From Burkholderiales bacterium (GTDB lineage: Bacteria > Pseudomonadota > Gammaproteobacteria > Burkholderiales > Burkholderiaceae): 10,720 nt of DNA. Made by a program: the position numbers and the translations under genes. Numbering within the stretch: position 1 is the stretch's first letter; every line of letters starts with the position of its first letter. Location of the stretch: contig CANBUA010000162.1 in the NCBI GenBank assembly GCA_947372535.1, positions 1 to 10,720 on the forward strand, given 5' to 3'. Under the pieces are notes generated by a model, which was given only the letters and a program-made list of their open reading frames with translations, was not told the origin of the DNA and did no database searches. Positions 1-6,642 of the stretch are shown here, piece by piece.

Positions 1-1
1 C

Positions 2-172
2 CGCGATCAGGCCGCACTCATGTCCCTGGCCAAACAAGGCCGCCAGCAACTGGAGGAGCTGTTCGCCCAAGAGCGGCAAGCGCTGGAGCGCCGTAGCCAA
101 CAGGGCGGCTGGCAGAACCAGACCGCCGCGCCCGATGGTCAAGCAGATCGGCCGGCCAGCGGTCAGAAGTAA
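2..172 (+). CDS. 3' end of an unidentified protein (partial)
   Basis: An open frame enters from the left edge and ends at TAA (170-172), giving the last 56 residues of a protein. The visible part is a predicted helix rich in Gln, Glu, Leu and Arg (AALMSLAKQGRQQLEELF and on through ERQALERR). It is followed by a low-complexity polar tail rich in Gln, Gly, Asp and Pro, which looks disordered. The helix vaguely recalls the C-terminal helix of RNase PH, but the spacing is off by two residues and no rdgB follows, so I do not assign it. The gene converges with the minus-strand GAF protein and overlaps its stop by 10 bp. Without upstream sequence no function can be given. Continuous helix-like coding sequence in the frame supports a real gene. 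Confidence 0.55.
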   Translation, partial: RDQAALMSLAKQGRQQLEELFAQERQALERRSQQGGWQNQTAAPDGQADRPASGQK

Positions 173-1104
173 AGCACCACGACCTCGGCGACCTGCCCTT
201 CATCGTTGACCACGGGCCAGGCGACCAGGCTGCCGATGCCCGAAGCTGCCGCCTTGGCGATGGGCTCAGGCTCGATGGACAGCTGCTCGGACAACTGCGG
301 CGTGCCGCTGCGCAAGGCCTGGGCGATCAGGCCACCCGTGTCCAGCGACAAGGTCTCGTCCAGCGACAAGGCGCCAGCGCTTTCGCAAAACCCAAAAGCG
401 CGGCGCAACTCACCGCGCTGCACATCAAGCGCCCAGCTCTCGATGCGGCGCGCAATGGGCGAACTGGGCGCCGACAGGAAGGACACCACACAGGCCTCGT
501 CATTGAGTCCATGCGTGGGGCAAGGCACCCCCAGGCCGCGTTTGATGCCCGCTGCAGCGGCATCGATTCGGCGCAGGAAACCGCCGGCCTGGCCGATGTC
601 GGGCATGAAGACGGCGGCATCGCGCTGCCAGGTCAGGCCGGGCAGGCCGGTGCCGCGCGGCAAATAGGTGTCGCGGGACACCTCTTCGAAAGCCTGGGCA
701 TGGCGTCCGTAATAGCCCTCGACCAGGGTCATGTCGCTGGTCACGCGCGGCACGTTGTGCCAGAGCTCGACGGCACCAGCGTCTTGCAAATCGTCGCCCA
801 CATAGAACACCAGCACGGCCTTGAGCGCGTCGCCCAGAAACACTGGCACGGCCAATCCGCCGCTCAGACCCGCCTGATGGGCGACCTCGATGCGCTGGAA
901 ATACGAGCCCTCAAACTGCGTGAGCAGCACGGGCCGGCCCTCTCGCCAGGCCTGGCCCGGCAGGCCTTCGCCCCTGGCAAAGCTCATCGGGCGGCTGATG
1001 GCCGCGAAGCCGGTAGCCTGCCCATAAAGGCCAGCACCAAGCTCTAGCTTGGTTTGATCGGAAGTGGGTACCCACATTTCGATGACTCGGATGAATGTAT
1101 TCAC
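163..1104 (-). CDS. Triple GAF-like domain protein, no output domain
   Basis: The protein has 313 residues when read from a GTG start. Two clear GAF-type units are visible. The first (about residues 20-105) carries GEGLPGQAW, then an AGL...GGLAVPVF strand, and ends KAVLVFYVGDD. The second (about 125-215) repeats the pattern with GTGLPGLTW and GIKRGLGVP. A third, more degenerate unit (about 255-313) repeats GGLIAQAL, ASGIGSLVAWPV and EVVVLYF. GAF domains usually bind small ligands or mediate dimerisation. No kinase, cyclase, GGDEF or HTH module is attached, and there is no signal peptide or TM segment, so a soluble cytoplasmic sensor or partner protein is most likely. GTG at 1104 is preferred over ATG at 1125 because AAGAAGG lies 7 nt before it, while the ATG lacks a clear Shine-Dalgarno. 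It is divergent from the MFS gene. The ligand is unknown. Confidence 0.8.
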   Translation of the reverse strand: MNTFIRVIEMWVPTSDQTKLELGAGLYGQATGFAAISRPMSFARGEGLPGQAWREGRPVLLTQFEGSYFQRIEVAHQAGLSGGLAVPVFLGDALKAVLVFYVGDDLQDAGAVELWHNVPRVTSDMTLVEGYYGRHAQAFEEVSRDTYLPRGTGLPGLTWQRDAAVFMPDIGQAGGFLRRIDAAAAGIKRGLGVPCPTHGLNDEACVVSFLSAPSSPIARRIESWALDVQRGELRRAFGFCESAGALSLDETLSLDTGGLIAQALRSGTPQLSEQLSIEPEPIAKAAASGIGSLVAWPVVNDEGQVAEVVVLYF

Positions 1105-1111
1105 AGCAGCA

Positions 1112-1118
1112 CCTTCTT
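1112..1118 (-). promoter_or_regulatory. RBS deciding a GTG start for the GAF protein
   Basis: On the minus strand, AAGAAGG lies 7 nt upstream of GTG at 1104-1102. The in-frame ATG at 1125 sits upstream of this site and has no comparable purine-rich element. The protein therefore most likely starts with the GTG-encoded residue of (V)NTFIRVIEMW. Confidence 0.65.
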
Positions 1119-1133
1119 CTCTCATGTCAGCCT

Positions 1134-1160
1134 GTTGGCTCGCGCAAGTTCTGCGCCAAC
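1134..1160. promoter_or_regulatory. Nested dyad in the GAF/MFS divergent spacer
   Basis: GTTGGC (1134-1139) and GCCAAC (1155-1160) are perfect inverted repeats. They enclose a second perfect pair, GCGCA (1142-1146) and TGCGC (1152-1156), around a 5-nt centre. The element sits in the 80-bp spacer between two divergently transcribed genes, where a shared operator would be expected. No convincing -35/-10 pair was seen. Binding is inferred only from symmetry and position. Confidence 0.35.
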
Positions 1161-1184
1161 GCCATCTGATCTACAGTCCCGAGG

Positions 1185-2447
1185 ATGAACACCGCGACCT
1201 TGAGCAGCAGCCCTCCGCCAAAGGCGGCCATCCGCAGCGACGCCAGCACGATCGGCCTGGTGGGCCTGGCCCACGGCACCTCGCACTTCCACCACATGCT
1301 GTTGCCACCGCTGTTCCCGGTGTTCATGCACGAATTCGCGCTGAGCTACTCCGAACTGGGCCTGCTGGTCACGGTGTTCTTCGTGATCTCCGGTGTGGGC
1401 CAAGCCTTGTCGGGCTTCCTGGTGGACCGGGTAGGCGCCCGGCCCATGCTCTGGGGTGCCGTGGCCTGTTTCGTGGCCGCCTCGCTGGCCGCCGGGCTGG
1501 CCACCGGCTACCTGGGCCTGATGCTGGCCGCCGCTCTGGCCGGCCTGGGCAATGCGCCGTTTCACCCGGCCGACTTCACCATCCTCAACAAGCGCGTGTC
1601 GGCCGCGCGCCTGGGCCATGCTTTTTCCATCCACGGCATCACGGGCAACCTGGGCTGGGCGTTCGCACCGGTGGTACTGATCGGCGTGAGCACGGCGACG
1701 GGCAATTGGCGCCTGGCTTATGTCGCCTCCGGCCTGCTGGGCTTGATCACCTTGAGCTTGCTGGTGATCTACCGAGGGGCCATCGATGATCGCGCGCCAG
1801 AGGCTGCCGCAGGTCGCCATGCCGCCGCTTCCGCACACACCGCATCACCCGCCGTGCACGAGGAACACCCACTGGCCTTCCTCAAACTGCCCTCGGTGTG
1901 GCTGTGCTTCTCGTTCTTTTTCTGGACCACGGCCGCCTTGAGCGCCATCCAGAGCTTTGCCAGCCCGGCCCTCAGCCGCCTGTATGGCCTGCCCCTGGCG
2001 GCCACCGCTTTCGTGGTCACAGGCTACATGCTGTGTGGGGCCGTGGGCATGGTCATCGGCGGCTTCCTCGTCGTGCGAGTGGCCCGACTGGAGCGCACCA
2101 TCGCCGCCGCCATGGCCGCTTCGGCCTGCTTGCTGATGCTGGCGGCCAGCAACGTGCTGCCCGGCGTGGCGGCCGCCGCAGCGGTGGCACTGGCAGGCTT
2201 TGGCACCGGCCTGGCCGGGCCTTCGCGCGACATGCTGATCAAACGTGCCGCGCCACCTGGGGCCACGGGGCGTGTCTACGGCACGGTGTATTCAGGGCTG
2301 GATGTGGGTTTTGCACTGGCCGCACCCGTGTTTGGGGCGTTTCTTGACCATGGCCAGCCATCGGCCGTGTTCTGGGGGGCAGCTTTGGTACTCTGGCTGG
2401 GCATTGCCTCGGCCAGCTTGGTGGGCCGGCGCCTGCACGCCGCTTGA
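1185..2447 (+). CDS. MFS transporter, Fsr-like
   Basis: A 420-residue inner-membrane protein with about twelve hydrophobic segments in two halves. The halves are separated by a polar, Ala/His-rich loop near residues 195-225. The major-facilitator motif A is recognisable as GFLVDRVGARP at about 77-87. The N-terminal HGTSHFHHM stretch, the NAPFHPADF segment after TM4 and the following GHAFSIHGITGNLGWAFAP resemble the fosmidomycin-resistance (Fsr) type of MFS exporter. This is a subfamily resemblance; the substrate is not established. ATG at 1185 is the only reasonable start, since an in-frame stop lies about six codons upstream. GAGG directly abuts the ATG, so the ribosome site is not ideal. 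It is divergent from the GAF gene and ends 22 bp before the end of the convergent small gene. Confidence 0.88.
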   Translation: MNTATLSSSPPPKAAIRSDASTIGLVGLAHGTSHFHHMLLPPLFPVFMHEFALSYSELGLLVTVFFVISGVGQALSGFLVDRVGARPMLWGAVACFVAASLAAGLATGYLGLMLAAALAGLGNAPFHPADFTILNKRVSAARLGHAFSIHGITGNLGWAFAPVVLIGVSTATGNWRLAYVASGLLGLITLSLLVIYRGAIDDRAPEAAAGRHAAASAHTASPAVHEEHPLAFLKLPSVWLCFSFFFWTTAALSAIQSFASPALSRLYGLPLAATAFVVTGYMLCGAVGMVIGGFLVVRVARLERTIAAAMAASACLLMLAASNVLPGVAAAAAVALAGFGTGLAGPSRDMLIKRAAPPGATGRVYGTVYSGLDVGFALAAPVFGAFLDHGQPSAVFWGAALVLWLGIASASLVGRRLHAA

Positions 2448-2469
2448 CACCCTTTGACGGGCAAGCAAG

Positions 2470-2766
2470 TCAGTGAGGCTTCTTGGGGCCTTTGAAGGAT
2501 TCGGGGGTGTACACATTGCCCGCCTTGCTCACCTTGTGCCGGGCGCGCTCGATGGCAACCCGGGCTGCCTCGGCGGCATCGGCCTGCGCTTGGCGGGTCG
2601 CGCGCCAGTGGTAGACGGCCATCACCCGCCGGCGCATGGTCTTGGCCGTGCGCAGGGCGAAACGGTCCAGCTTGGCCTGCTGACGCTCCCCGATGAACAA
2701 ACGCACCAGCATCAGCACGCACGCTGCAGCGGCCGTCCACGCCAGTACTTTTTCGGTCATACCCAT
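2470..2766 (-). CDS. Small membrane-anchored basic protein, unknown
   Basis: A 98-residue protein of no family I recognise. Residues about 6-22 (EKVLAWTAAAACVLMLV) form one hydrophobic segment suited to a single N-terminal TM anchor. The rest is strongly basic and probably helical (RQQAKLDRF, RTAKTMRRR, then an Ala/Arg-rich stretch to RARHKVSKAG) and ends in a Lys/Pro tail (FKGPKKPH). It probably sits in the inner membrane with a cytoplasmic basic tail that could contact nucleic acid or phospholipid, which is inferred from charge alone. ATG at 2766 is chosen because GGAG lies 8 nt upstream. An in-frame GTG at 2781 and an ATG at 2760 are alternatives. It converges with the MFS gene. Confidence 0.7.
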   Translation of the reverse strand: MGMTEKVLAWTAAAACVLMLVRLFIGERQQAKLDRFALRTAKTMRRRVMAVYHWRATRQAQADAAEAARVAIERARHKVSKAGNVYTPESFKGPKKPH

Positions 2767-2864
2767 CGGGACATCTCCCACGCTCTGAGGCGATCCAACA
2801 AATTCAGTGTCGTCACAGCATAGCCTCTAGCCTGCCTGCTCGTCACCACCCAGACCAATGCCCG

Positions 2865-2884
2865 ACAGCTTCATGTGAAGCTGT
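2865..2884. promoter_or_regulatory. 20-bp dyad with adjoining TTGACA
   Basis: ACAGCTTCA (2865-2873) and TGAAGCTGT (2876-2884) are perfect 9-bp inverted repeats around a 2-bp centre, a typical shape for a dimeric repressor site. A perfect -35-like TTGACA (2884-2889) begins at the last base of the right arm. No good -10 hexamer is present 16-18 bp further on, so the promoter reading is weak. The element lies about 130 bp upstream of the MAPEG start, in the 247-bp spacer with the divergent small gene. Confidence 0.4.
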
Positions 2885-2910
2885 TGACAGGTAAAGCGTC
2901 ATCCACGCAG

Positions 2911-2935
2911 AAATCCGGACTAGGACAAATCCGGA
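2911..2935. repeat. Tandem 9-bp repeat, 16-bp period
   Basis: AAATCCGGA occurs at 2911-2919 and again at 2927-2935, separated by 7 bp. Each copy contains the palindrome TCCGGA. The pair sits downstream of the 20-bp dyad and upstream of the MAPEG gene. A direct-repeat activator site is possible, but chance cannot be excluded for two short copies. Confidence 0.35.
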
Positions 2936-3013
2936 GGTTGCCCGCTCGGCCCTTCGGCGATGCTGCGATGCGCTCATCAGTGGCTGACCCGGCCTTTTGA
3001 ACTCGGACACCGC

Positions 3014-3442
3014 ATGACCTTTTCATCCCCCCTGGACATTTTTCACCCCGTGGCCTGCCTGGCCGTGTGGACCCTGCTTGTGCTGGCACTGATCCCAATC
3101 GCGCGCTTTCGGGCGGCAGCGGCCGGCCGGGTGGTGGTCGGCGATTTCAAAACCGGCGAGTCGGCCCGCGTACCGCCCGATGTGGCCGTGCCCAACCGGG
3201 TCTACATGAACCTGCTCGAAGCGCCGGTGCTGTTCTACCTGGCCTGTGTGGTCGCGTTTCTGACGGTTCATGTGGACCACGTCCTCCAGACCCTGGCCTG
3301 GGTCTACGTGGCCTTGCGGGTGCTGCATGCGCTGATCTACCTCAGCTACAACAACGTCTTCCACCGCCTGGCCACCTTTGCCATCAGCAATTTTGTCCTG
3401 GTGGCGATGTGGCTGAAGCTGAGCTGGCAGCTCATGGCTTGA
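3014..3442 (+). CDS. MAPEG family membrane protein
   Basis: A 142-residue integral membrane protein with four predicted TM helices (about residues 9-31, 69-87, 90-112 and 118-140), the size and layout of bacterial MAPEG proteins. The family hallmark is the loop and second helix NRVYMNLLEAPVLFY (about 61-75), with Asn and Glu in the positions used for glutathione binding in eukaryotic homologues. Bacterial members are mostly uncharacterised, and a glutathione-dependent transferase or peroxidase role is only a family-level guess. ATG at 3014 is preferred over the ATG at 2960 because the protein then begins just before TM1 and a weak GGA lies 6 nt upstream. It ends 37 bp before thiL on the same strand and may share its transcript. 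Confidence 0.85.
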   Translation: MTFSSPLDIFHPVACLAVWTLLVLALIPIARFRAAAAGRVVVGDFKTGESARVPPDVAVPNRVYMNLLEAPVLFYLACVVAFLTVHVDHVLQTLAWVYVALRVLHALIYLSYNNVFHRLATFAISNFVLVAMWLKLSWQLMA

Positions 3443-3479
3443 GGCCGACAGGGCCTTGGCAAAGAGCGACAATTGCCCC

Positions 3480-4502
3480 ATGAGCCTTGGTGAATTCGAC
3501 CTGATCGAGCAGTTCTTCAAACGTCCCGCCGGGCGCTCGCCGCAACGCGCCGTGGTGGGCAATGGCGACGACTGCGCCATCGTGGCCCCCGGGCCGGGCA
3601 TGCAATTGGCGATTTCGACCGATACCCTGGTGGAAGGCCGGCATTTCCTGTCCACCGTGGCGCCGGACAGGCTCGGCCACAAGGCCCTGGCCGTCAACCT
3701 GTCCGACCTGGCCGCCTGCGGTGCCCGCCCATTGGGCTTCACGCTGGCCCTGACCTTGCCACGCGCCGACAGCGCCTGGCTGGCCGAGTTCTCACGCGGC
3801 CTGTTGGCCCTGGCCGATGCCCACGACTGCGAACTCATCGGCGGCGACACCACCGCCGGCCCGCTGTCCATCACCATCACCGTGCTGGGCGAGGTGCCCG
3901 CAGGCCAGGCCCTGCTGCGCAGCGGCGCACACGCCGGCGACGATTGCTGGGTCAGCGGCCAGCCAGGCGAGGCGCGCCTGGCGCTGGAGGCCTTCCGCGG
4001 CAGCCTGTACCCGCCGCTGGACGGCCAGACCTTCGAAGACGTGCGCGCCCGGCTGGAATGCCCCACCCCGCGCATCGCGCTGGGGCTGGCTTTGCGTGGC
4101 GTGGCCAGTGCTGCCATCGACCTGTCCGACGGCCTGCTGGGCGACCTGGGCCATGTGCTGCGCGCCAGCCAGGTGGGCGCCCTGATCGCGCCAGACGAGT
4201 TGCCCGTGAACGCCAACCTGCGCGGTCGCCAACGTGATCAGGTGCTCGATTGCCTCTTGGCGGGTGGCGATGACTACGAGCTCTTGTTCACCGCCCCGCC
4301 GGATCACCGCGCGCACATCGACGCCATCGGCGCACAACTGGGCCTCATCCTCACACGCATCGGGGTGATGCAAACCGAGCCAGGCTTGCGCCTGATGCAG
4401 GGCGGTCTCCACACCCTGGATGCGCAAGTGCTCCAAGGCCAAGCCGCCTTTGAGCCCATGAGCAACCGCTGGACCTCGTCTTTCGACCATTTCCGACCAT
4501 GA
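3480..4502 (+). CDS. thiL: Thiamine-monophosphate kinase
   Basis: ThiL uses ATP to phosphorylate thiamine monophosphate to thiamine diphosphate, the last step of cofactor synthesis, in the cytosol. The 340-residue length is near the family norm. Visible hallmarks in order are the N-terminal GEFDLIEQFF (4-13), GDDCA (29-33), STDTLVEGRHF (46-56), NLSDLAACGA (73-82), GGDTT (121-125), then DLSDGLLGDL and GGDDYELLF in the C-terminal half. The Asp clusters bind Mg2+ and the nucleotide phosphates. ATG at 3480 is chosen because the family starts just before GEF(D)LI; a TTG at 3456 would add eight atypical residues. The stop overlaps the pgpA start as ATGA, which indicates translational coupling. Confidence 0.96.
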   Translation: MSLGEFDLIEQFFKRPAGRSPQRAVVGNGDDCAIVAPGPGMQLAISTDTLVEGRHFLSTVAPDRLGHKALAVNLSDLAACGARPLGFTLALTLPRADSAWLAEFSRGLLALADAHDCELIGGDTTAGPLSITITVLGEVPAGQALLRSGAHAGDDCWVSGQPGEARLALEAFRGSLYPPLDGQTFEDVRARLECPTPRIALGLALRGVASAAIDLSDGLLGDLGHVLRASQVGALIAPDELPVNANLRGRQRDQVLDCLLAGGDDYELLFTAPPDHRAHIDAIGAQLGLILTRIGVMQTEPGLRLMQGGLHTLDAQVLQGQAAFEPMSNRWTSSFDHFRP

Positions 4503-5113
4503 GCCAGCCCACCCCTCTCGAGCCCGGCCCCGATGGCGTGCTGACGGCCATGCCCCCACGCCGCCCGACGGTCGCGCTCTTGCTCAGCCACCCCGCGCAT
4601 TTCATCGCTTTGGGCGCCGGCAGCGGGCTGAGCCCCAAAGCCCCCGGTACCGTGGGCACCTTGTGGGCCTGGGTCACCTTCATCGCCCTGCAAGGCTGGT
4701 GGGGCATGGGCCCACAGGCCGATGTGAAATGGGCGCTCTTGCTGTCGTTGGGGACGGGGGTCGGCTGGTGGGCCTGCACGCACACGGCCCGCAGCCTGCG
4801 CGTGGCCGACCCCAGCGCCGTGGTCTGGGACGAGGTGCTGGCCTTCTGGCTGGTGCTCTGGTTGATCTCGCCCGCAGGTTTTTGGATGCAGGCCGCAGCC
4901 TTCGCCCTGTTCCGCTATTTCGACGCGGCCAAGCCAGGCCCGGTGGGTTGGGCCGATGGCCTGTTCCACCACCAGCGCGGCCAGCCCATCGGCTGGGCCC
5001 AGGGCTTTGGCATCTTGCTGGATGATTTCGTGGCCGCCCTGTGCACCTTGCTGACCTTGGCGGCTTTCGTGGCCTGGCGTCAAGGCGGCCTGGAGCCCGG
5101 CCTGCTGGGCTGA
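4499..5113 (+). CDS. pgpA: Phosphatidylglycerophosphatase A
   Basis: PgpA dephosphorylates phosphatidylglycerophosphate to phosphatidylglycerol at the inner membrane. The 204-residue protein shows the family's conserved blocks: GSGLSPKAPGTVGTL (41-55), an acidic DPSAVVWDEV (104-113), RYFDAAKPGPV (139-149) and GILLDDFVAAL (171-181). Hydrophobic segments lie between and after these blocks. It is about 30 residues longer than the E. coli protein, mostly from a polar, Pro-rich N-terminal extension before the first conserved block. The start overlaps the thiL stop by 4 bp, and the thiL-pgpA order is common in proteobacteria. Confidence 0.95.
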   Translation: MSQPTPLEPGPDGVLTAMPPRRPTVALLLSHPAHFIALGAGSGLSPKAPGTVGTLWAWVTFIALQGWWGMGPQADVKWALLLSLGTGVGWWACTHTARSLRVADPSAVVWDEVLAFWLVLWLISPAGFWMQAAAFALFRYFDAAKPGPVGWADGLFHHQRGQPIGWAQGFGILLDDFVAALCTLLTLAAFVAWRQGGLEPGLLG

Positions 5114-5160
5114 GCCAACGCCACATCGCCTCATCTGATCAGTATCAGGCACCCACCAAG

Positions 5161-5670
5161 ATGCAATCGCTCGATCCTGCCCTCGTCTCAAACCTGGCTC
5201 AGGCCTTGATGCAAAAAGGCTGGCAAATGGCCACAGCCGAATCCTGCACGGGCGGCATGATCGCCGCGGCTTGCACGGACCTGGCTGGCTCCAGCGCCTG
5301 GTTCGAACGGGGGGTGGTGACTTACAGCAATGCGTCCAAGACCGCCTTGTTGGGCGTGCCGCCCGAGTTGATTGCGCAAGAAGGCGCCGTCAGCGAGGCC
5401 GTGGCACGCGCCATGGCCGAAGGGCTCTTGAGGCAATCCGGTGTGAACCTGGCGGTGGCCGTGACCGGCATCGCGGGCCCCTCTGGGGGAACGCCTGGCA
5501 AACCGGTGGGCACCGTGTGGATGGCCTGGGCCCGACAAGGCCAGACCACCCTTTGCGAATGTCGCTGCTGGCCCGGCGACCGGGCCAGCGTGCGAACTCA
5601 CACGTCAGCATACATCTTCTCCAAGGCGGCGGACCTGTTGTCGATGTCGCCCGGTCTTTCCCGAAGCTGA
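5161..5670 (+). CDS. pncC: Nicotinamide-nucleotide amidohydrolase (CinA C-terminal domain)
   Basis: A stand-alone CinA/PncC domain of 169 residues, expected to deamidate nicotinamide mononucleotide to nicotinic acid mononucleotide in pyridine nucleotide recycling. Conserved features are AESCTGG (26-32), GVVTYSNASK (51-60) with the conserved Lys, the GAVSEAVARAMAEG helix (75-88), the AVTGIAGPSGG-to-PVGTVW strand-loop (100-120), and PGDRASVR (138-145). The last 25 residues (THTSAYIFSKAADLL and a Ser-rich end) are less conserved but still fit the terminal helix. ATG at 5161 is chosen because the domain begins within a few residues of it. Only a weak AGG is visible upstream. It follows pgpA by 47 bp on the same strand and is probably the last gene of the operon. 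Confidence 0.93.
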   Translation: MQSLDPALVSNLAQALMQKGWQMATAESCTGGMIAAACTDLAGSSAWFERGVVTYSNASKTALLGVPPELIAQEGAVSEAVARAMAEGLLRQSGVNLAVAVTGIAGPSGGTPGKPVGTVWMAWARQGQTTLCECRCWPGDRASVRTHTSAYIFSKAADLLSMSPGLSRS

Positions 5671-5682
5671 CATCGATCCTGA

Positions 5683-5711
5683 CAGGCTCATTGCCTGCCA
5701 GGCGCCTTTTT
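5683..5711 (+). terminator. Possible intrinsic terminator after pncC
   Basis: CAGGC (5683-5687) and GCCTG (5693-5697) form a 5-bp stem with a 5-nt loop. The palindrome AGGCGCCT follows and leads into TTTTT (5707-5711), starting 12 bp after the pncC stop. The stem closest to the T-run is not a clean hairpin, so termination is plausible but not strong. Confidence 0.3.
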
Positions 5712-5855
5712 CCTGAATTAGTCCCCCTGAACTTAGTTAGGAATCCTCCCCGGATCCGTGTTGCTATCTCTTGTATTGCAATGGCTGTGCCACCGCGACA
5801 AAAAAACTTGTTCAGAGGGAAAACACAAAAAATCACATTTTGACGCGCCGAAAAT

Positions 5856-5904
5856 TGGACGAATTCGACCACTGTCCCAAAAAGGTAGCGGCCGAATTCG
5901 TCCA
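5856..5904. repeat. Perfect 12-bp inverted repeat in the convergent spacer
   Basis: TGGACGAATTCG (5856-5867) is perfectly inverted as CGAATTCGTCCA (5893-5904), with 25 bp between. Each arm also lies in a near-palindrome of form GGNCGAATTCGNCC (5857-5870 and 5890-5903), whose centres are 33 bp apart, close to three helical turns. The surrounding 5671-5919 spacer is noticeably more AT-rich than the genes and has no coding potential. The repeat may be the relic ends of an insertion sequence, a paired operator, or a long-loop terminator for the minus-strand operon, whose stop lies 15 bp away. Confidence 0.6.
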
Positions 5905-5919
5905 CCACCTCAGGATCAT

Positions 5920-6642
5920 TCAAGGTTCGTCGTATTGGCTGTAGCAGAGCCGGCTGGGCCGCAGCTTCATCCTGACCAGCGACACCAGGAAGCTGAAACC
6001 GGCCTGGTTCGGGTCGATCACGGGCACATAGGTCTGCAGGGTCTGCTGGAGCAAGCTGGACACTCGCTCGGCCACGCCCACGAAGCCCGTGCAACCCAGC
6101 AGGATCGACTGGGCGCCGTCCTCCTCGATGCATTTGAGGGCCGCTTCGAAGGCCTTGCCCACCACAACGTCCAGGTTGGCCAATTGGTTGACTGGGCAAT
6201 CAATGGCGCGGATCGAGGCAAAGTCATCCTCGATGCCATACGTTTGCGGGTGCCCCCGCTGCATGGCCAGGGTGCTGTCCAGGATCGTGATGATGGAAAA
6301 GCGCTGGCTCAGGGCCAAGGCGGTGAAGGCCGAGGTGGGGAAGCCGCCGATGATCGGGATGTTGATGTTCTCGCGCGCTGCCTCGACGCCACACATGTCG
6401 AAATCGCTCAGCCAGATGCCGTCAAAGCCCTCCTTCTCCAGCGCTTTGGCCAGTTCGACGGTGGGATAGCCGTTTTGCAGCCAGTCCGTGCGGCTTTCGA
6501 TGCAATCGTGCCCGCTGGTGATGTTGCGCACTTCGACCTCGAAATCTGGTGGGATCACCGGCTTGACGGCATCGAACAGCATCTGGTTGAAGTGGTCGGT
6601 GTTGGCGGGCACAAGGATGCACACGCGATAAGGCTGGCTCAT
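5920..6642 (-). CDS. Asp/Glu (hydantoin) racemase superfamily protein with altered catalytic site
   Basis: A 240-residue soluble protein. The N-terminal RVCILVPANTDHFNQML (6-22), the FDGIWLSDFDMCGVEAARE block (73-91), PIIGGFPTSAF (96-106) and ILLGCTGF (180-187) fit the hydantoin racemase/Asp-Glu racemase fold. In hydantoin racemases the first catalytic Cys lies in a motif like ACFGDPG. Ungapped alignment puts Asp80 (codon 6403-6405) at that position and a Cys84 four residues on. The second Cys is kept as Cys184. Single-Cys relatives such as arylmalonate decarboxylase show that members can have other reactions, so racemisation is not assured. The start overlaps the upstream stop as ATGA, with AAGGAG 8 nt before it, so it is co-translated with the DUF917 gene. 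The substrate is unknown. Confidence 0.85.
   Translation of the reverse strand: MSQPYRVCILVPANTDHFNQMLFDAVKPVIPPDFEVEVRNITSGHDCIESRTDWLQNGYPTVELAKALEKEGFDGIWLSDFDMCGVEAARENINIPIIGGFPTSAFTALALSQRFSIITILDSTLAMQRGHPQTYGIEDDFASIRAIDCPVNQLANLDVVVGKAFEAALKCIEEDGAQSILLGCTGFVGVAERVSSLLQQTLQTYVPVIDPNQAGFSFLVSLVRMKLRPSRLCYSQYDEP

Noticed and set aside
2..172. RNase PH C-terminus
   Set aside because: The LA..G...L...Q..AL-like pattern is suggestive, but the spacing is off by two residues, the polar tail is atypical and the usual rdgB neighbour is absent.
1105..1125. ATG at 1125 as the start of the GAF protein
   Set aside because: It has no clear Shine-Dalgarno, and the AAGAAGG inside this stretch is well placed for the GTG at 1104.
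3023..4216. 397-codon minus-strand frame across the MAPEG gene and thiL
   Set aside because: It lies antisense to two well-supported genes, is rich in Ser, Arg and Pro, and has no domain signature.
4304..5191. 295-codon minus-strand frame across thiL, pgpA and pncC
   Set aside because: It is antisense to conserved genes and its Gln/Gly/His-rich composition is typical of a shadow frame.
5886..5899. Cloning-linker artefact suggested by adjoining GCGGCC-like and GAATTC sequence
   Set aside because: The flanking DNA continues as natural spacer and the same GAATTC core recurs in the symmetric arm 33 bp away, which fits a natural repeat better than a linker.
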